A DNA stretch of 64,000 nucleotides from NCBI RefSeq assembly GCF_014207705.1, contig NZ_JACHIU010000001.1:6254501-6318500 (forward strand). Direction: 5' to 3'. Origin of the DNA: Sphaerisporangium rubeum. Lineage in GTDB: Bacteria > Actinomycetota > Actinomycetes > Streptosporangiales > Streptosporangiaceae. A program made the position numbers and the translations under genes. Position 1 is the first letter of the stretch, and each line of letters begins with the position of its first letter. Of the stretch, positions 17,086-28,243 are shown one piece after another. Under the pieces are notes generated by a model. It was not told the DNA's origin, searched no databases, and saw only the letters and a program-made list of their open reading frames with translations.

Positions 17086-17150
17086 GAGCCACCATACGGC
17101 GGCACCGAATCCGCAGCACCACGTCCGGCCGCTTCGACGCCGGAAAAGAC
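17086..17150 (+). repeat. Dispersed intergenic element, copy 1
   Basis: Matches the family core CCGTACGRCGGCGCCGGATTC...CACCAC...CCCGCCG...GGCGCCGGAAA in diverged form (CCATACGGCGGCACCGAATC ... GCACCACGTCC ... GACGCCGGAAAAGAC). It starts just after the beta-glucosidase stop codon. Confidence 0.65.
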
Positions 17151-17199
17151 AGACGCGACCTGCTGTTTGCCGGTCGGGAGGGGGTGGGGGTCGGGGTGG

Positions 17200-17410
17200 A
17201 TGGCCGGGTTGGAGTTGGACGACTTCGGCGGCTTGACGATGTCTGTGCCGGTCGGGGGGGTGGGGTCGGGTGGGTGGGGTCGGGTGGGTGGGGTCGGGTG
17301 GGTGGGGTCGGGTGGGTGGGGTCGGGTGGGTGGCCAGGTAGGAGTTGGACGACTTCGGCGGCTTGACGATGTCTGTTCCGGTCGGGGGGGTGGGGTTGGG
17401 TGGGTGGCCG
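17200..17410. repeat. Direct repeats with a G-quadruplex-like 14-bp array
   Basis: A repeat of about 60 bp (GAGTTGGACGACTTCGGCGG, then CTTGACGATGTCTG and CCGGTCGGGGGG) occurs at about 17211-17270 and 17342-17400. Between the copies, a 14-bp unit GGTCGGGTGGGTGG is repeated five times (17266-17335). The plus strand carries many GGG runs spaced by single bases, a strong G-quadruplex pattern. Confidence 0.8.
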
Positions 17411-17577
17411 AGTTGGAGTGGGGTGACTCTGATGGGTGGGCTGGGGACGCAGCAGCCCAGGTGGGGTTTCCCATGAAGGGCCAAGCCCCTGGGGAACACA
17501 GCCCGCGCCGGAAGGCGCCTCAGCGCCTGGAGGTGAGGACCACGGTGGGGACGGTGACCCATCTCCCCGTACTGCCG

Positions 17578-17646
17578 GTTGGCGTGCGTAAGGAGGCGCC
17601 GGATTCGCCGCACCACGTCCCGCCGCCTCGGCGCCGAGGGGAAAGG
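17578..17646 (+). repeat. Dispersed intergenic element, copy 2
   Basis: Contains GGAGGCGCCGGATTCGCCGC, then ACCACGTCCCGCCGCC and GGCGCCGAGGGGAAAG, a good match to the family core seen at 41036 and 46611. It lies in the gap between the GH1 and VldE-like genes. Confidence 0.7.
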
Positions 17647-17694
17647 CAGCACAGGACGGGGGTATGAGGGCCACGGCACGACTGGTGATGACCG

Positions 17695-17790
17695 ACACGA
17701 CGGGACGGGATCCGGCACGCGGGGACGGGATCCGGCACGACGGGACGGGATCTGGCACGCGGGGACGGGATCTGGCACGACTGGAAGGTC
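17695..17790. repeat. 20-bp tandem repeat
   Basis: Four to five copies of a unit reading CGGGACGGGATCTGGCACGA with C/T and A/G variants, directly before the 3' end of the VldE-like gene. Confidence 0.75.
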
Positions 17791-17807
17791 CCGCACGGCT
17801 GGTGGGG

Positions 17808-18707
17808 TCAGAAGACCGAGACGTGGACGTGGTCGTAGTGGTTGGCGGTTGTGCCGCCTCGGTCGGACATGGTGCGCCAGCCGGCGCCGGTGCGGATGTC
17901 GTAGTAGCGCTGGCGCCAGATGATGTACATGATGCCCATGGCGCGGCCGTTTTCTATGCACCATTGGGCCAAGGCGTCGCCGCGGGCCTGGGAGGCGGCG
18001 TCGGGGAGGCGGCCGCCGGTGCTCATCATGAAGTCGCAGGCGCGGCCTTTGCCGTGTTCGCCGGGGTCGCCGGCGCGGAGGCAGCCGACGCCGTACGGCA
18101 TGGGGAAGTTCTGCATGATGGCGGCGCGGATGGCGACCATGCGGCCGGTGAGGCCGGTGGAGGAGCCGGGGGACTGGAAGCCGAACTTGCGCAGGAGGGC
18201 CTCGACGTCCTTCTTCTTGGCCTGGAGGCTCTTGATCTCGTCGCGGAGGTCGGCGATCTTGGCCTCGACTTCCTTCCTGGCTTCCTTGGACTCCTTGATC
18301 AAGGTGCTGATGCGCTTGATGCGCTGGTTCTTCTCTTCGGCGAAGTAGGTGACGGTGGCCACCTGGCCGAGGATGGCGTCGGGGTCGCCGGTGTAGGAGA
18401 AGACGCGTGGGCCGTCCACTGTGCCGGACATGTAGGAGTTCCGGTAGAACTGACCCATCTCCTGTTCCGCGTCGGCCAACTCGGCCCGCAGGTCGCCGAC
18501 CTTGCGGCGGGCCTTCTTGGCGGCCTCCTGCGCGTCCTCAAGGCTCTGGATCTGGCCGCGGTACGCCTTCTGCAGGTCGGCCGCCTGTTTGGTGAGGCGG
18601 TTCAGCCGGGACTGCGGGCTCGGCTCGGCCCCTGCCGCAGGCACGGCGAACAGAGAGAACAGCCCGAGCAGCCCCGCCACCAGCGCGGCCATCCGGCCTG
18701 GACGCAT
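17808..18707 (-). CDS. Secreted coiled-coil protein with VldE-like (ARB_07466) C-terminal domain
   Basis: 299 residues from ATG 18707, which follows GGGGAGGG; an upstream in-frame ATG at 18767 would hide the signal peptide. Residues 1-27 form a Sec signal (MAALVAGLLGLFSLFAVPAAGA). Residues 30-200 are two coiled-coil stretches rich in Lys/Glu. The C-terminal domain carries HGKGRACDFM and NHYDHVHVSVF, whose His/Asp pattern resembles D,D-carboxypeptidase-like or VldE-like domains of mycelial actinomycetes. It probably acts in the cell wall, but its chemistry is not established. Promoter sequence lies in the AT-rich 18735-18830 region. Confidence 0.75.
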   Translation of the reverse strand: MRPGRMAALVAGLLGLFSLFAVPAAGAEPSPQSRLNRLTKQAADLQKAYRGQIQSLEDAQEAAKKARRKVGDLRAELADAEQEMGQFYRNSYMSGTVDGPRVFSYTGDPDAILGQVATVTYFAEEKNQRIKRISTLIKESKEARKEVEAKIADLRDEIKSLQAKKKDVEALLRKFGFQSPGSSTGLTGRMVAIRAAIMQNFPMPYGVGCLRAGDPGEHGKGRACDFMMSTGGRLPDAASQARGDALAQWCIENGRAMGIMYIIWRQRYYDIRTGAGWRTMSDRGGTTANHYDHVHVSVF

Positions 18708-18929
18708 CAGCCCTCCCCACTTCGGACGCCCCGAAACTATAGAAGGCGATCTTCGGAGCCGCCACACGATCGGAAGAAGCTATCTACCGGTACGCGAACT
18801 ATTTACCACTTGACACAGTTGACCGAGACCGGTTTCCGCATATTTGGGCCCACCAGACCCACCAGGCATAGCCGTAGCGGACGGCCCTGCACCGGACACC
18901 GAATTCCTGCCGGCGAGGCCGCTCACCGG

Positions 18930-19130
18930 TCTCCAGCTCTTGGGATCGCAGTCACAGCCATCTGGCAACGGTCCGGCCACGCGCGCCGATCTTATCGGTG
19001 CGGACCCTCACCGGTCTCCGGCTCCTGCCATCGCAGGCACAATCACGGTGGAACGGCCGGGCCGACGACACCGATCTCATCGGCGGGGCCGGTCGCCGGC
19101 CGCCGGCTCTTGCCATCGGGGGCAGAACAT
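18930..19130. repeat. Degenerate repeat of about 85 bp before the aldehyde dehydrogenase
   Basis: Two full units and one partial unit, each starting CCGGTCTCC(A/G)GCTC or CCGGCCGCCGGCTC, containing (A/G)TCGCAG(T/G)CACA and ending with GATCT(T/C)ATCGG. They start at about 18930, 19010 and 19090, and lie in the 500-bp gap between the VldE-like gene and the dehydrogenase. Confidence 0.65.
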
Positions 19131-19225
19131 GGTTCTGTCACAGCGATACGCGTCCGGAACGGCAAGACTGGGCAAGCAAGCATTCGGTCACTTCAGGACC
19201 CGCTGCGACCAGGAGGCACGAGACC

Positions 19226-20662
19226 ATGCTTCAGCACGACCGTCTTTTCATCGGTGGCGACTGGGTGACCCCCGCGGGTACCGCGACCATCGACGTCATC
19301 TCCCCGCACACCGAGGAAACGGTCGGCAGGGTACCGGACGGCACCCCGGCCGACATGGACCGCGCCGTCGCCGCCGCGCGGCAGGCGTTCGACGAGGGGC
19401 CGTGGCCGCGGATGACCATGGCGGAGCGCGCGGACGTCGTCGGCCGGCTGGCCGGGCTGTACGCGGCGCGTCAGGCCGAGATGGCCGAGCTGATCACCAT
19501 GGAGATGGGTTCCCCCATCACGTTCTCGCAGCTCGCGCAGGCCCCGCAGCCGCTCGGCATGCTGCAGTACTTCGCCGAGCTCGGTAGGACCTTCGCGGTC
19601 GAGGACGAACGTCCGGGGCTGTTCGGCCCGGTGACGGTGCGCCGGGAGCCGGTCGGTGTGGTGGCCGCCGTGGTGCCGTGGAACGTCCCGCAGTTCGTGA
19701 TCATGACCAAGCTCGCGCCGGCGCTGGTCGCCGGCTGCACGGTCGTGGTCAAGCCCGCGCCGGAGACCCCGCTCGACTCCTATCTGCTCGCCGAGATGAT
19801 CAAAGAGGCCGGCGTCCCGGACGGTGTCGTCAACATCGTGGCCGCGGGTCGGGAGGCCGGCGAGCACCTGGTGTCGCACCCCGGCGTGGACAAGGTCGCG
19901 TTCACCGGGTCGACCGCCGCGGGCCGTCGCATCGCGGCCATCTGCGGCGAGCAGCTCAAGCGGTGCAGCCTGGAACTCGGCGGCAAGTCGGCGGCGATCA
20001 TCCTGGACGACTGCGACCTCGGGGCCGCCATGGGCTTTTTGTCCATCGCGTCGCTGATGAACAACGGCCAGGCGTGCGTGGCGCAGACCCGCATCCTCGC
20101 GTCCAGGTCCCGGTACGACGAGGTGGTGCAGGCCGTGGCCGACATGGTGTCGGGCCAGGTGGTCGGCGACCCGGCCGACCCCGCCACCGGGATCGGGCCG
20201 ATGGTGGCCAAGCGGCAGCAGGACCGCGTCGAGGGGTACATCCGGGTCGGCATCGACGAGGGTGCCAAGCCGGTCGTCGGCGGCCTGGACCGGCCGCGTG
20301 ACCGGGGCTGGTACGTCGCGCCGACCGTCTTCGCCGGGGTGTCCAACGACATGCGGATCGCGCGCGAGGAGATCTTCGGCCCCGTCCTGTCGGTGATCCC
20401 GTACGACGACGAGGCGGACGCGGTGCGCATCGCCAACGACAGCGACTACGGCCTGTCCGGCACCGTCTGGACCGGCGACACCGAGCGCGGCATGGACGTC
20501 GCGCGCCGCGTGCGCACCGGCACCTACGGCGTGAACATCATGAACACTATGGAGCCCTCCGCGCCGTTCGGCGGCTTCAAGGCCAGCGGCATCGGCCGCG
20601 AACTCGGCCCGGAAGGCATGTCGGCCTACCTCGAGTACAAGTCGATCGCGCGGCTCGGCTGA
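19226..20662 (+). CDS. NAD(P)-dependent aldehyde dehydrogenase
   Basis: 478 residues from ATG 19226, with AGGAGG nine bases upstream. Catalytic C284 lies in NNGQACVAQT and general base E250 in SLELGGKSA; the cofactor motifs VVPWNVPQF and FTGSTAAGR are present. It oxidises an aldehyde to a carboxylic acid. The sequence resembles broad-specificity actinomycete dehydrogenases (geranial- or betaine-aldehyde-type), so the substrate is open. It is monocistronic, with a hairpin terminator downstream and the convergent acetate kinase beyond. Confidence 0.92.
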   Translation: MLQHDRLFIGGDWVTPAGTATIDVISPHTEETVGRVPDGTPADMDRAVAAARQAFDEGPWPRMTMAERADVVGRLAGLYAARQAEMAELITMEMGSPITFSQLAQAPQPLGMLQYFAELGRTFAVEDERPGLFGPVTVRREPVGVVAAVVPWNVPQFVIMTKLAPALVAGCTVVVKPAPETPLDSYLLAEMIKEAGVPDGVVNIVAAGREAGEHLVSHPGVDKVAFTGSTAAGRRIAAICGEQLKRCSLELGGKSAAIILDDCDLGAAMGFLSIASLMNNGQACVAQTRILASRSRYDEVVQAVADMVSGQVVGDPADPATGIGPMVAKRQQDRVEGYIRVGIDEGAKPVVGGLDRPRDRGWYVAPTVFAGVSNDMRIAREEIFGPVLSVIPYDDEADAVRIANDSDYGLSGTVWTGDTERGMDVARRVRTGTYGVNIMNTMEPSAPFGGFKASGIGRELGPEGMSAYLEYKSIARLG

Positions 20663-20782
20663 GCCGGGTACGAGGCCGGAGCGAGCCCGATGTGAGCCGG
20701 AGCGAGGCCGGCACGAGGCCCGTGCGAGGTCGGGGCGAGCGCGATGTGAGCCCACTCCGAGCCCGACGTGAGGCCGGTGTCA

Positions 20783-20823
20783 GGCCGCCACCCAGCGAGC
20801 CCCCGCGTCGCTGGGTGGCGGCC
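20783..20823. terminator. Hairpin terminator between aldehyde dehydrogenase and ackA
   Basis: A perfect 16-bp stem (20783-20798 with 20808-20823, core GCCACCCAGCGA/TCGCTGGGTGGC) with a 9-base loop. It lies between two convergent genes and can serve both. Degenerate GAGGCCGG/GAGCCCGA repeats occupy 20665-20780 before it. Confidence 0.85.
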
Positions 20824-20935
20824 TTGACCGGCCCCATGGACGCGGGAGACCGCCCCCGTCTCAGGGAACCACAGCCGCCGCAGGAGCGGCGGTGGCCCTG
20901 GCGGGGTCTCCTACCTCCGCGTATGTAGACGACTT

Positions 20936-22060
<1,125 letters not shown>

Positions 22061-22155
22061 TGAATCCACCTCCCGGCCGGGAATCGCGGTGGGGGTCACC
22101 GCAGGGAACGATGTCGCTCGGATGCGCGGGGATGCTGTCGGTGGTCTGCGGGGGT

Positions 22156-22938
22156 CTAGCCGGTCGCGGTGGCCGTGCGGGCCCCGGCCGGCACGGCGGC
22201 GGCCCAGGCGCCGATGCGGTGGATGAGGGCCGGCGTGGCGGCCGACTCGGCGTGGCCGAAGCCACGCTCGATCCACAGCTCCTTGGGCTCGCGTGCGTTG
22301 TCGTAGAGCTGGTGTGCGTGGTCGAGGGGGAAGAACGTGTCGGCGTCGCCGTGGACGACGAGCAGCGGGGTGGGGGCGACCCTGGACACCGCCTCGTGCG
22401 GCGCGAGCGGCACCGGGTCCCAGCGGCCGTTGCTGATGCGGGTGCGTTTGGCGACGCGGGCCACGAGACGGCCCGCGGGTCGCTCGATGGCCCAGTGGAC
22501 CTGTCGCATGGGACGGGTGTCCCGGTAGTACCACCTGGCGGGGCCGCTGACCGCCACCACGGCGTCGGTGCCGCGGTGCAGCGCGGCGTGGCGGACGGCG
22601 ACCGCGGCCCCCATGGAGAAGCCCACGCTCACCACCCGGGTGTAGCCGATGGAGCGTGTGTGCGCGACGGCGGCGTCGAGGTCGAGCACCTCGGCGTCCC
22701 CCACGGTGGACCTGCCGCCGGACCTGCCGTGGCCGCGGAAGTCGAACGCCAGCACCCCGCCGTACCCGCTGAGCACGTGCGCGATGCGCCGTGTGGTCTT
22801 GTCACGCCATGAGCCGGTGAAGCCGTGCGCGAGCACGATGCCGAGGTCCCCGTGTCCGCGCGCGGGGGTGTGCGCGGCGTCGATCCGGACACCGTCCTTG
22901 GTCATCAGCGTCGCGGGGAAAGCTGTGGCGAGTGGCAT
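22156..22938 (-). CDS. Alpha/beta hydrolase
   Basis: 260 residues. An oxyanion-hole HG pair (VLAHGFTGS), nucleophile elbow GFSMGA, acid region VVHGDAD and terminal histidine in GFGHAE form a complete catalytic set. FDFRGHGRSGG is typical of small serine hydrolases or lipases of the MhpC type. No signal peptide. It precedes ackA by 95 bp on the same strand, so they could be co-transcribed, but no functional link is obvious. Confidence 0.85.
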   Translation of the reverse strand: MPLATAFPATLMTKDGVRIDAAHTPARGHGDLGIVLAHGFTGSWRDKTTRRIAHVLSGYGGVLAFDFRGHGRSGGRSTVGDAEVLDLDAAVAHTRSIGYTRVVSVGFSMGAAVAVRHAALHRGTDAVVAVSGPARWYYRDTRPMRQVHWAIERPAGRLVARVAKRTRISNGRWDPVPLAPHEAVSRVAPTPLLVVHGDADTFFPLDHAHQLYDNAREPKELWIERGFGHAESAATPALIHRIGAWAAAVPAGARTATATG

Positions 22939-23379
22939 GCGTCGAGCTTATTCTCCGACGGCCTCGCGCACACGGCCGTGTGGCCGCCTGTTACTCCTGT
23001 TACGCCTGGGCCACCGGCCGTGAGACGGCCCCCGTTCGCGGCCATGGGGGTGACGCACCCGACGGCGAACGCGCCGACGACGAGCGTCCAGACGGCGAGG
23101 CGGCAGCGTTCCCCCGCGTAGCGCCTGCAGGGGTGCGGCATGAGTGGCTCGACGGCCCGGCGTGCGGAGGCGGCGAGTTGTGTGATTCCTTCGTCCACCA
23201 TGTTGGCTGTCTGCCCGAGTCGTGCCGCCTTAGTCCATAGGGGTCGGTACCCAGCCGGTTCTTAGGGGATATGTGGTGATTTGCGAAGTGAAGGCATCCG
23301 GGGGTAACACCGATCGCCTAAAATGGTGGGGCCGCGATGTCCGCGGCGCGCCTCCACGACCCCAGAGCGAGACTCCATC
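22939..23379. other. Intergenic region upstream of bipA
   Basis: Positions 23220-23340 hold AT-richer sequence that probably contains the bipA promoter, for example TTGCGA at 23282 with TAACAC at about 23306. An open frame on the minus strand at 22905-23201 overlaps the hydrolase start; I do not trust it as a gene. Nothing else is recognised. Confidence 0.4.
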
Positions 23380-25233
<1,854 letters not shown>

Positions 25234-25272
25234 CGTCCCGGCCGCCGAGGTCCCTCGACCCCTCAGGCCGTC

Positions 25273-26148
25273 TCAGCGTCGTCCGGATGCGGACTCCCCG
25301 GCGTAGCGTTCGCCGGGGAGCAGCGGACGGGTGCCGTACAGCTCGGAGACGGTGACGAACGCATACCCCTTGGCGCGCAGGTCGCGCAGCAGGGCCGGCA
25401 CGGCGTCGGCGGTGGTCTTGTGGATGTCGTGCATCAGCACCACCGACCCGGCCGGCGCGCCGGCCGCGCGGCGGACCACGAGCGGGGTGTTGCGGTCACG
25501 CCAGTCCAGGGTGTCCACGTCCCAGAGGATCTGCGCGAGTCCTTCACGCCGGGTCTCGCCGGCCACCTTGCCGTCGGTGGCTCCGTACGGCGGCCGGAAC
25601 AGGTGCATCGTGACGCCGGTGGCGGCCCGCACCGCGTCCTGGGTGCGCGACAGTTGCCGGCGCACGCCGTCCGCGGACAGGCCCGGCAGTGCGGGGTGGT
25701 CGTAGGAGTGATTGCCGAGCTCGTGGCCCTCTGAGACCATGCGGCGCAGCAGCGGCGCGGTCCGGTCGGTGACCATCTGGCCGACGACGAAGAACGTCGC
25801 GCGCGCGTTGTAGGCGGCAAGATTGTCGAGCACGGCACCGGTGTGGTCGAACGGCCCGTCGTCGAAGGTCAGCGCCACGCACTTGACCCGCGGACAGGGA
25901 AGCGTCCGCGGCGCGGGGGCCACCAGCGGCCTGCGTCCGCGCCAGCCCGGCTGGGCCAGCGTGAGACGCAGCGCCATCAGCGCGGGGTCGGCGGGCCGTA
26001 CCGGCGGGGTGGACCTGACGCGGGACGTGTTCTCGCGCCGGACGAGCGGCGCCGCGACGTGACCGCAGGCCGTGAGGCCGAGCAGCAGCAGGAGCGCGAT
26101 GGGTCGGGAGAGAACGTCTCTCCGGACGGGTCTGCGAGCATGCGGCAT
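25273..26148 (-). CDS. Polysaccharide deacetylase lipoprotein (NodB domain)
   Basis: 291 residues. A basic N-terminus and LLLLGLTAC give a lipoprotein signal with lipidated C28. The NodB domain follows at about 90-275: TFDDGP (catalytic base and metal Asp), GNHSYDHP (metal His pair), RPPYGA, WDVDTLDW and VLMHD. Such CE4 enzymes remove N- or O-acetyl groups from peptidoglycan, chitin or other polysaccharide outside the membrane. It is convergent with bipA, 39 bp away. Confidence 0.9.
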   Translation of the reverse strand: MPHARRPVRRDVLSRPIALLLLLGLTACGHVAAPLVRRENTSRVRSTPPVRPADPALMALRLTLAQPGWRGRRPLVAPAPRTLPCPRVKCVALTFDDGPFDHTGAVLDNLAAYNARATFFVVGQMVTDRTAPLLRRMVSEGHELGNHSYDHPALPGLSADGVRRQLSRTQDAVRAATGVTMHLFRPPYGATDGKVAGETRREGLAQILWDVDTLDWRDRNTPLVVRRAAGAPAGSVVLMHDIHKTTADAVPALLRDLRAKGYAFVTVSELYGTRPLLPGERYAGESASGRR

Positions 26149-26172
26149 CGGCGCACTCCCCCCGAATCGCGG

Positions 26173-26475
26173 TCACGGGTAGTCGGCCGCGTCCCCGCGC
26201 AGCGTCGCGGTGAGGTCGTCCCACCAGGCGGGGACGTCGGTTCGCAACTCCGCGTGACGACGCGCCACCCGAATGGCGCATCCAACCGCATCGGTACCCA
26301 AATGCCGTGTTTCTCGCACTCCCTCCCTCCAGTGGTAGAAGCCATCTTTATAGCTGATAACTAACCCAATCCACACGGAAAGGATTGCTTCCTCACATAC
26401 TTCGTAGGCATCGGTCACACCCAGGCCCTCGAGCTCCACCCGGAGCTTGGCGATGGCCGCGCGGGCGTCGGTCAC
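26173..26475 (-). CDS. Hypothetical protein of about 100 residues
   Basis: 100 residues, soluble, beginning MTDARAAIAKLRVELEGLG and containing YKDGFYHWREGVRETRHLG and WWDDLTATLRG. No family recognised. The codon pattern is less extreme in GC than its neighbours (26280-26400 contains AT-rich codons), which may indicate a recently acquired gene. It lies 24 bp upstream of, and on the same strand as, the deacetylase. A 6-bp inverted repeat, CAACGT-N8-ACGTTG (26522-26541), lies upstream. Confidence 0.6.
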   Translation of the reverse strand: MTDARAAIAKLRVELEGLGVTDAYEVCEEAILSVWIGLVISYKDGFYHWREGVRETRHLGTDAVGCAIRVARRHAELRTDVPAWWDDLTATLRGDAADYP

Positions 26476-26611
26476 GCGCTCACCTCCGCCGGCGGCGCGC
26501 CGACGGGTACGTGCACCATGTCAACGTTCACATTGACGTTGTACCCGCATTTACCAGACTTTTGCTGTCAGCCTTCCGTGATTCCGGCGCGCGACGTCAT
26601 GCCAGGACATG

Positions 26612-27193
26612 TCATGAATCGAGGGCCTCGCGGGGCTCGGTGACGACCATCATGAAGCGCAGCGGCCCCTCACCCTCGTTGGCGTAGCGGTGCGGCCGGT
26701 CCGCGCTGAACAGCACGGCCTCGTCCCGGCCCACCACGTGGCGCTTGCCGTACACCGACAGGCTGAGCTCACCCTCCAGCACGGTGAGCATCTCGCGGGT
26801 CCCCGCCGGGTGCGCGTCGCCGTCGTGGTGCTCCCCCGGGCCGAGGCGCCAGTCCCACAGCTCCAGGATCGCCGGCGCGTCCGAGCCGACCAGCAGACGG
26901 GCCGAGCCTCCCTTGTCGCCGCGCCACAACGTGACGACGTCGGCCGAGTGGACCACCCGCACGACAGGGGTGTCGGAGACCTCGACCAGCCGGGCCACGG
27001 TCACGCCGAGCGCGTCGGCGATGCGGGTCAGCGTGGAGACGCTGGGGTTGGTGCGGCACTGCTCGATCTGGACGAGCATGCCGCGGCTCACCCCGGACCG
27101 CGCCGCCAGCGCGTCGAGCGTCAGGCCCCGGTGCGCGCGCTGCGCGCGGACGTTGTTGGCGATGGCCGCCGTGATCGTCTCCGCATCCGCCAT
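26612..27193 (-). CDS. XRE-type regulator with C-terminal cupin
   Basis: 193 residues. A Cro/C1-type helix-turn-helix occupies residues 13-67 (LTLDALAARSGVSRGMLVQIEQ). A cupin sensor domain spans about 110-190 (ERMLTVLEGELSLSV-like, DRPHRYANEGEGP). This architecture is common among regulators of amino-acid or polyamine transport. It is divergent from the DMT transporter gene; paired TGCA(G/C)T-type sites in the shared promoter (27195-27253) suggest it controls both. Confidence 0.88.
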   Translation of the reverse strand: MADAETITAAIANNVRAQRAHRGLTLDALAARSGVSRGMLVQIEQCRTNPSVSTLTRIADALGVTVARLVEVSDTPVVRVVHSADVVTLWRGDKGGSARLLVGSDAPAILELWDWRLGPGEHHDGDAHPAGTREMLTVLEGELSLSVYGKRHVVGRDEAVLFSADRPHRYANEGEGPLRFMMVVTEPREALDS

Positions 27194-27194
27194 G

Positions 27195-27253
27195 AGTGCA
27201 GTGTAGTGAAAAGAGGATGCAATGGATTGGCCGGATAATGCACTATATTGTGC
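27195..27253. promoter_or_regulatory. Operator-like sites between the XRE regulator and the DMT transporter
   Basis: GCAC-TATATT-GTGC (27240-27253) is an inverted repeat with 4-bp arms. A related sequence, TGCAGTGTAGTG, lies about 40 bp to the left, next to the regulator's start codon. The pair fits binding by the neighbouring XRE protein. Confidence 0.4.
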
Positions 27254-27286
27254 TAACAGAACAGTCTGTGGAAAGTGAGAAGCTTG

Positions 27287-28129
27287 ATGACGGCCATCCT
27301 GCTCGCGACGACCTGTGCCGTCGTGTACGGCACCGCGGACTTCTTCGGTGGCCTCGCCACCCGGCGATCCCGCGTGCTGGCCGTCGTGTTCCTCACCCAG
27401 GTCACCGGACTGGTCTGTGTGCTGCCGCTCCTCCCGCTGCTACCCGGCGCTCCGAGCGTCGCCGGGCTGGCCTGGGGCATGGCGGCGGGGCTCGCCGGCG
27501 GGGCCGCGGTCATCCTGTTCTACCGGGCCCTGGCCGACGGCGTGATGTCGGTGGTGGCGCCGACGACGGCCACCACGTCGGCGGTGCTGCCGGTGGCGGC
27601 CGGGCTGGTGATGGGTGAGCGTCCCGAACCGCTGGCGCTCGGCGGGGTGGCACTCGCGCTCCTCGCGGTGCTCCTGGTCAGCCGGGCCACCGGCGGCGAG
27701 GAGACCGGCCGGGCCGGTCTCGGTACCGTGCTGCGGGCTCTGGCCTCCGGTGCCGGGTTCGGCGCGTTCTTCGTGCTGCTCAAGCATGTGCCGGCCGACG
27801 CGGGGCTGTGGCCGCTGGCCGGCGCGCGGTTCATGTCGGCCGTCCTCGTCCTGGTGCTCGCGCTGGCCCTGCGCCGCACGCTGCGGCCCGGCGGCGGCGG
27901 AGGCATGCCGGCGATCATGACGGCCGGAGTGCTCGACATGGCGGCCAACGTGCTGTTCCTGCTGGCCTCCCAGCGCGGCATGCTGGTGCTGGTCTCGGTG
28001 CTCGCGTCGCTGTACCCGGCGAGCACGCTGCTGCTGGCCCGCTTCGTGCTCGGCGAACGCCTCAACATGGTGCAGACGGCCGGCGTGGGGCTGGCGCTCG
28101 GCGCGGTGGCGCTGATCGCGGGGGCCTGA
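27287..28129 (+). CDS. EamA/DMT family transporter
   Basis: 280 residues with about ten transmembrane segments in two repeats, the second starting near VLRALASGAGFGAFFVLLKHV. ATTCAVVYGTADFFGGL and LLLARFVLGERL are typical of EamA (drug/metabolite) exporters. I chose ATG 27287 with GTGAGAAG upstream; GTG 27275 would add four residues. Paired with the divergent XRE-cupin regulator, it is probably an amino acid or metabolite exporter. The last codons begin a 32-bp tandem repeat. Confidence 0.87.
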   Translation: MTAILLATTCAVVYGTADFFGGLATRRSRVLAVVFLTQVTGLVCVLPLLPLLPGAPSVAGLAWGMAAGLAGGAAVILFYRALADGVMSVVAPTTATTSAVLPVAAGLVMGERPEPLALGGVALALLAVLLVSRATGGEETGRAGLGTVLRALASGAGFGAFFVLLKHVPADAGLWPLAGARFMSAVLVLVLALALRRTLRPGGGGGMPAIMTAGVLDMAANVLFLLASQRGMLVLVSVLASLYPASTLLLARFVLGERLNMVQTAGVGLALGAVALIAGA

Positions 28130-28206
28130 CGGCCGCACGAGAGCTGATCGCGGCGGCCGCACGGCTCGACGAGAGCTGATCGCGCGGCCGTACGGCCGAT
28201 GAGAAG
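28111..28206. repeat. 32-bp tandem repeat starting inside the DMT transporter's last codons
   Basis: Three units start at 28111, 28143 and 28175, each beginning GCTGATCGCG and running through a CGGCC(G/T)(C/T)AC block to GAGA. Unit one contains the last codons and the TGA stop (28127-28129). Confidence 0.85.
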
Positions 28207-28229
28207 GGGCCGTACGGCTGGACGGCCCC
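28206..28229. terminator. Hairpin between the DMT transporter and sigma factor genes
   Basis: GGGGCCGT (28206-28213) pairs with ACGGCCCC (28222-28229) around an 8-base loop, between two convergent genes. Confidence 0.65.
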
Positions 28230-28243
28230 GATCCGGTCGCCGG

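Noticed and set aside
22905..23201. A 98-codon minus-strand ORF overlapping the hydrolase start
   Set aside because: It has no ribosome binding site, overlaps the start of a confident gene by 34 bp and shows no recognisable domain.
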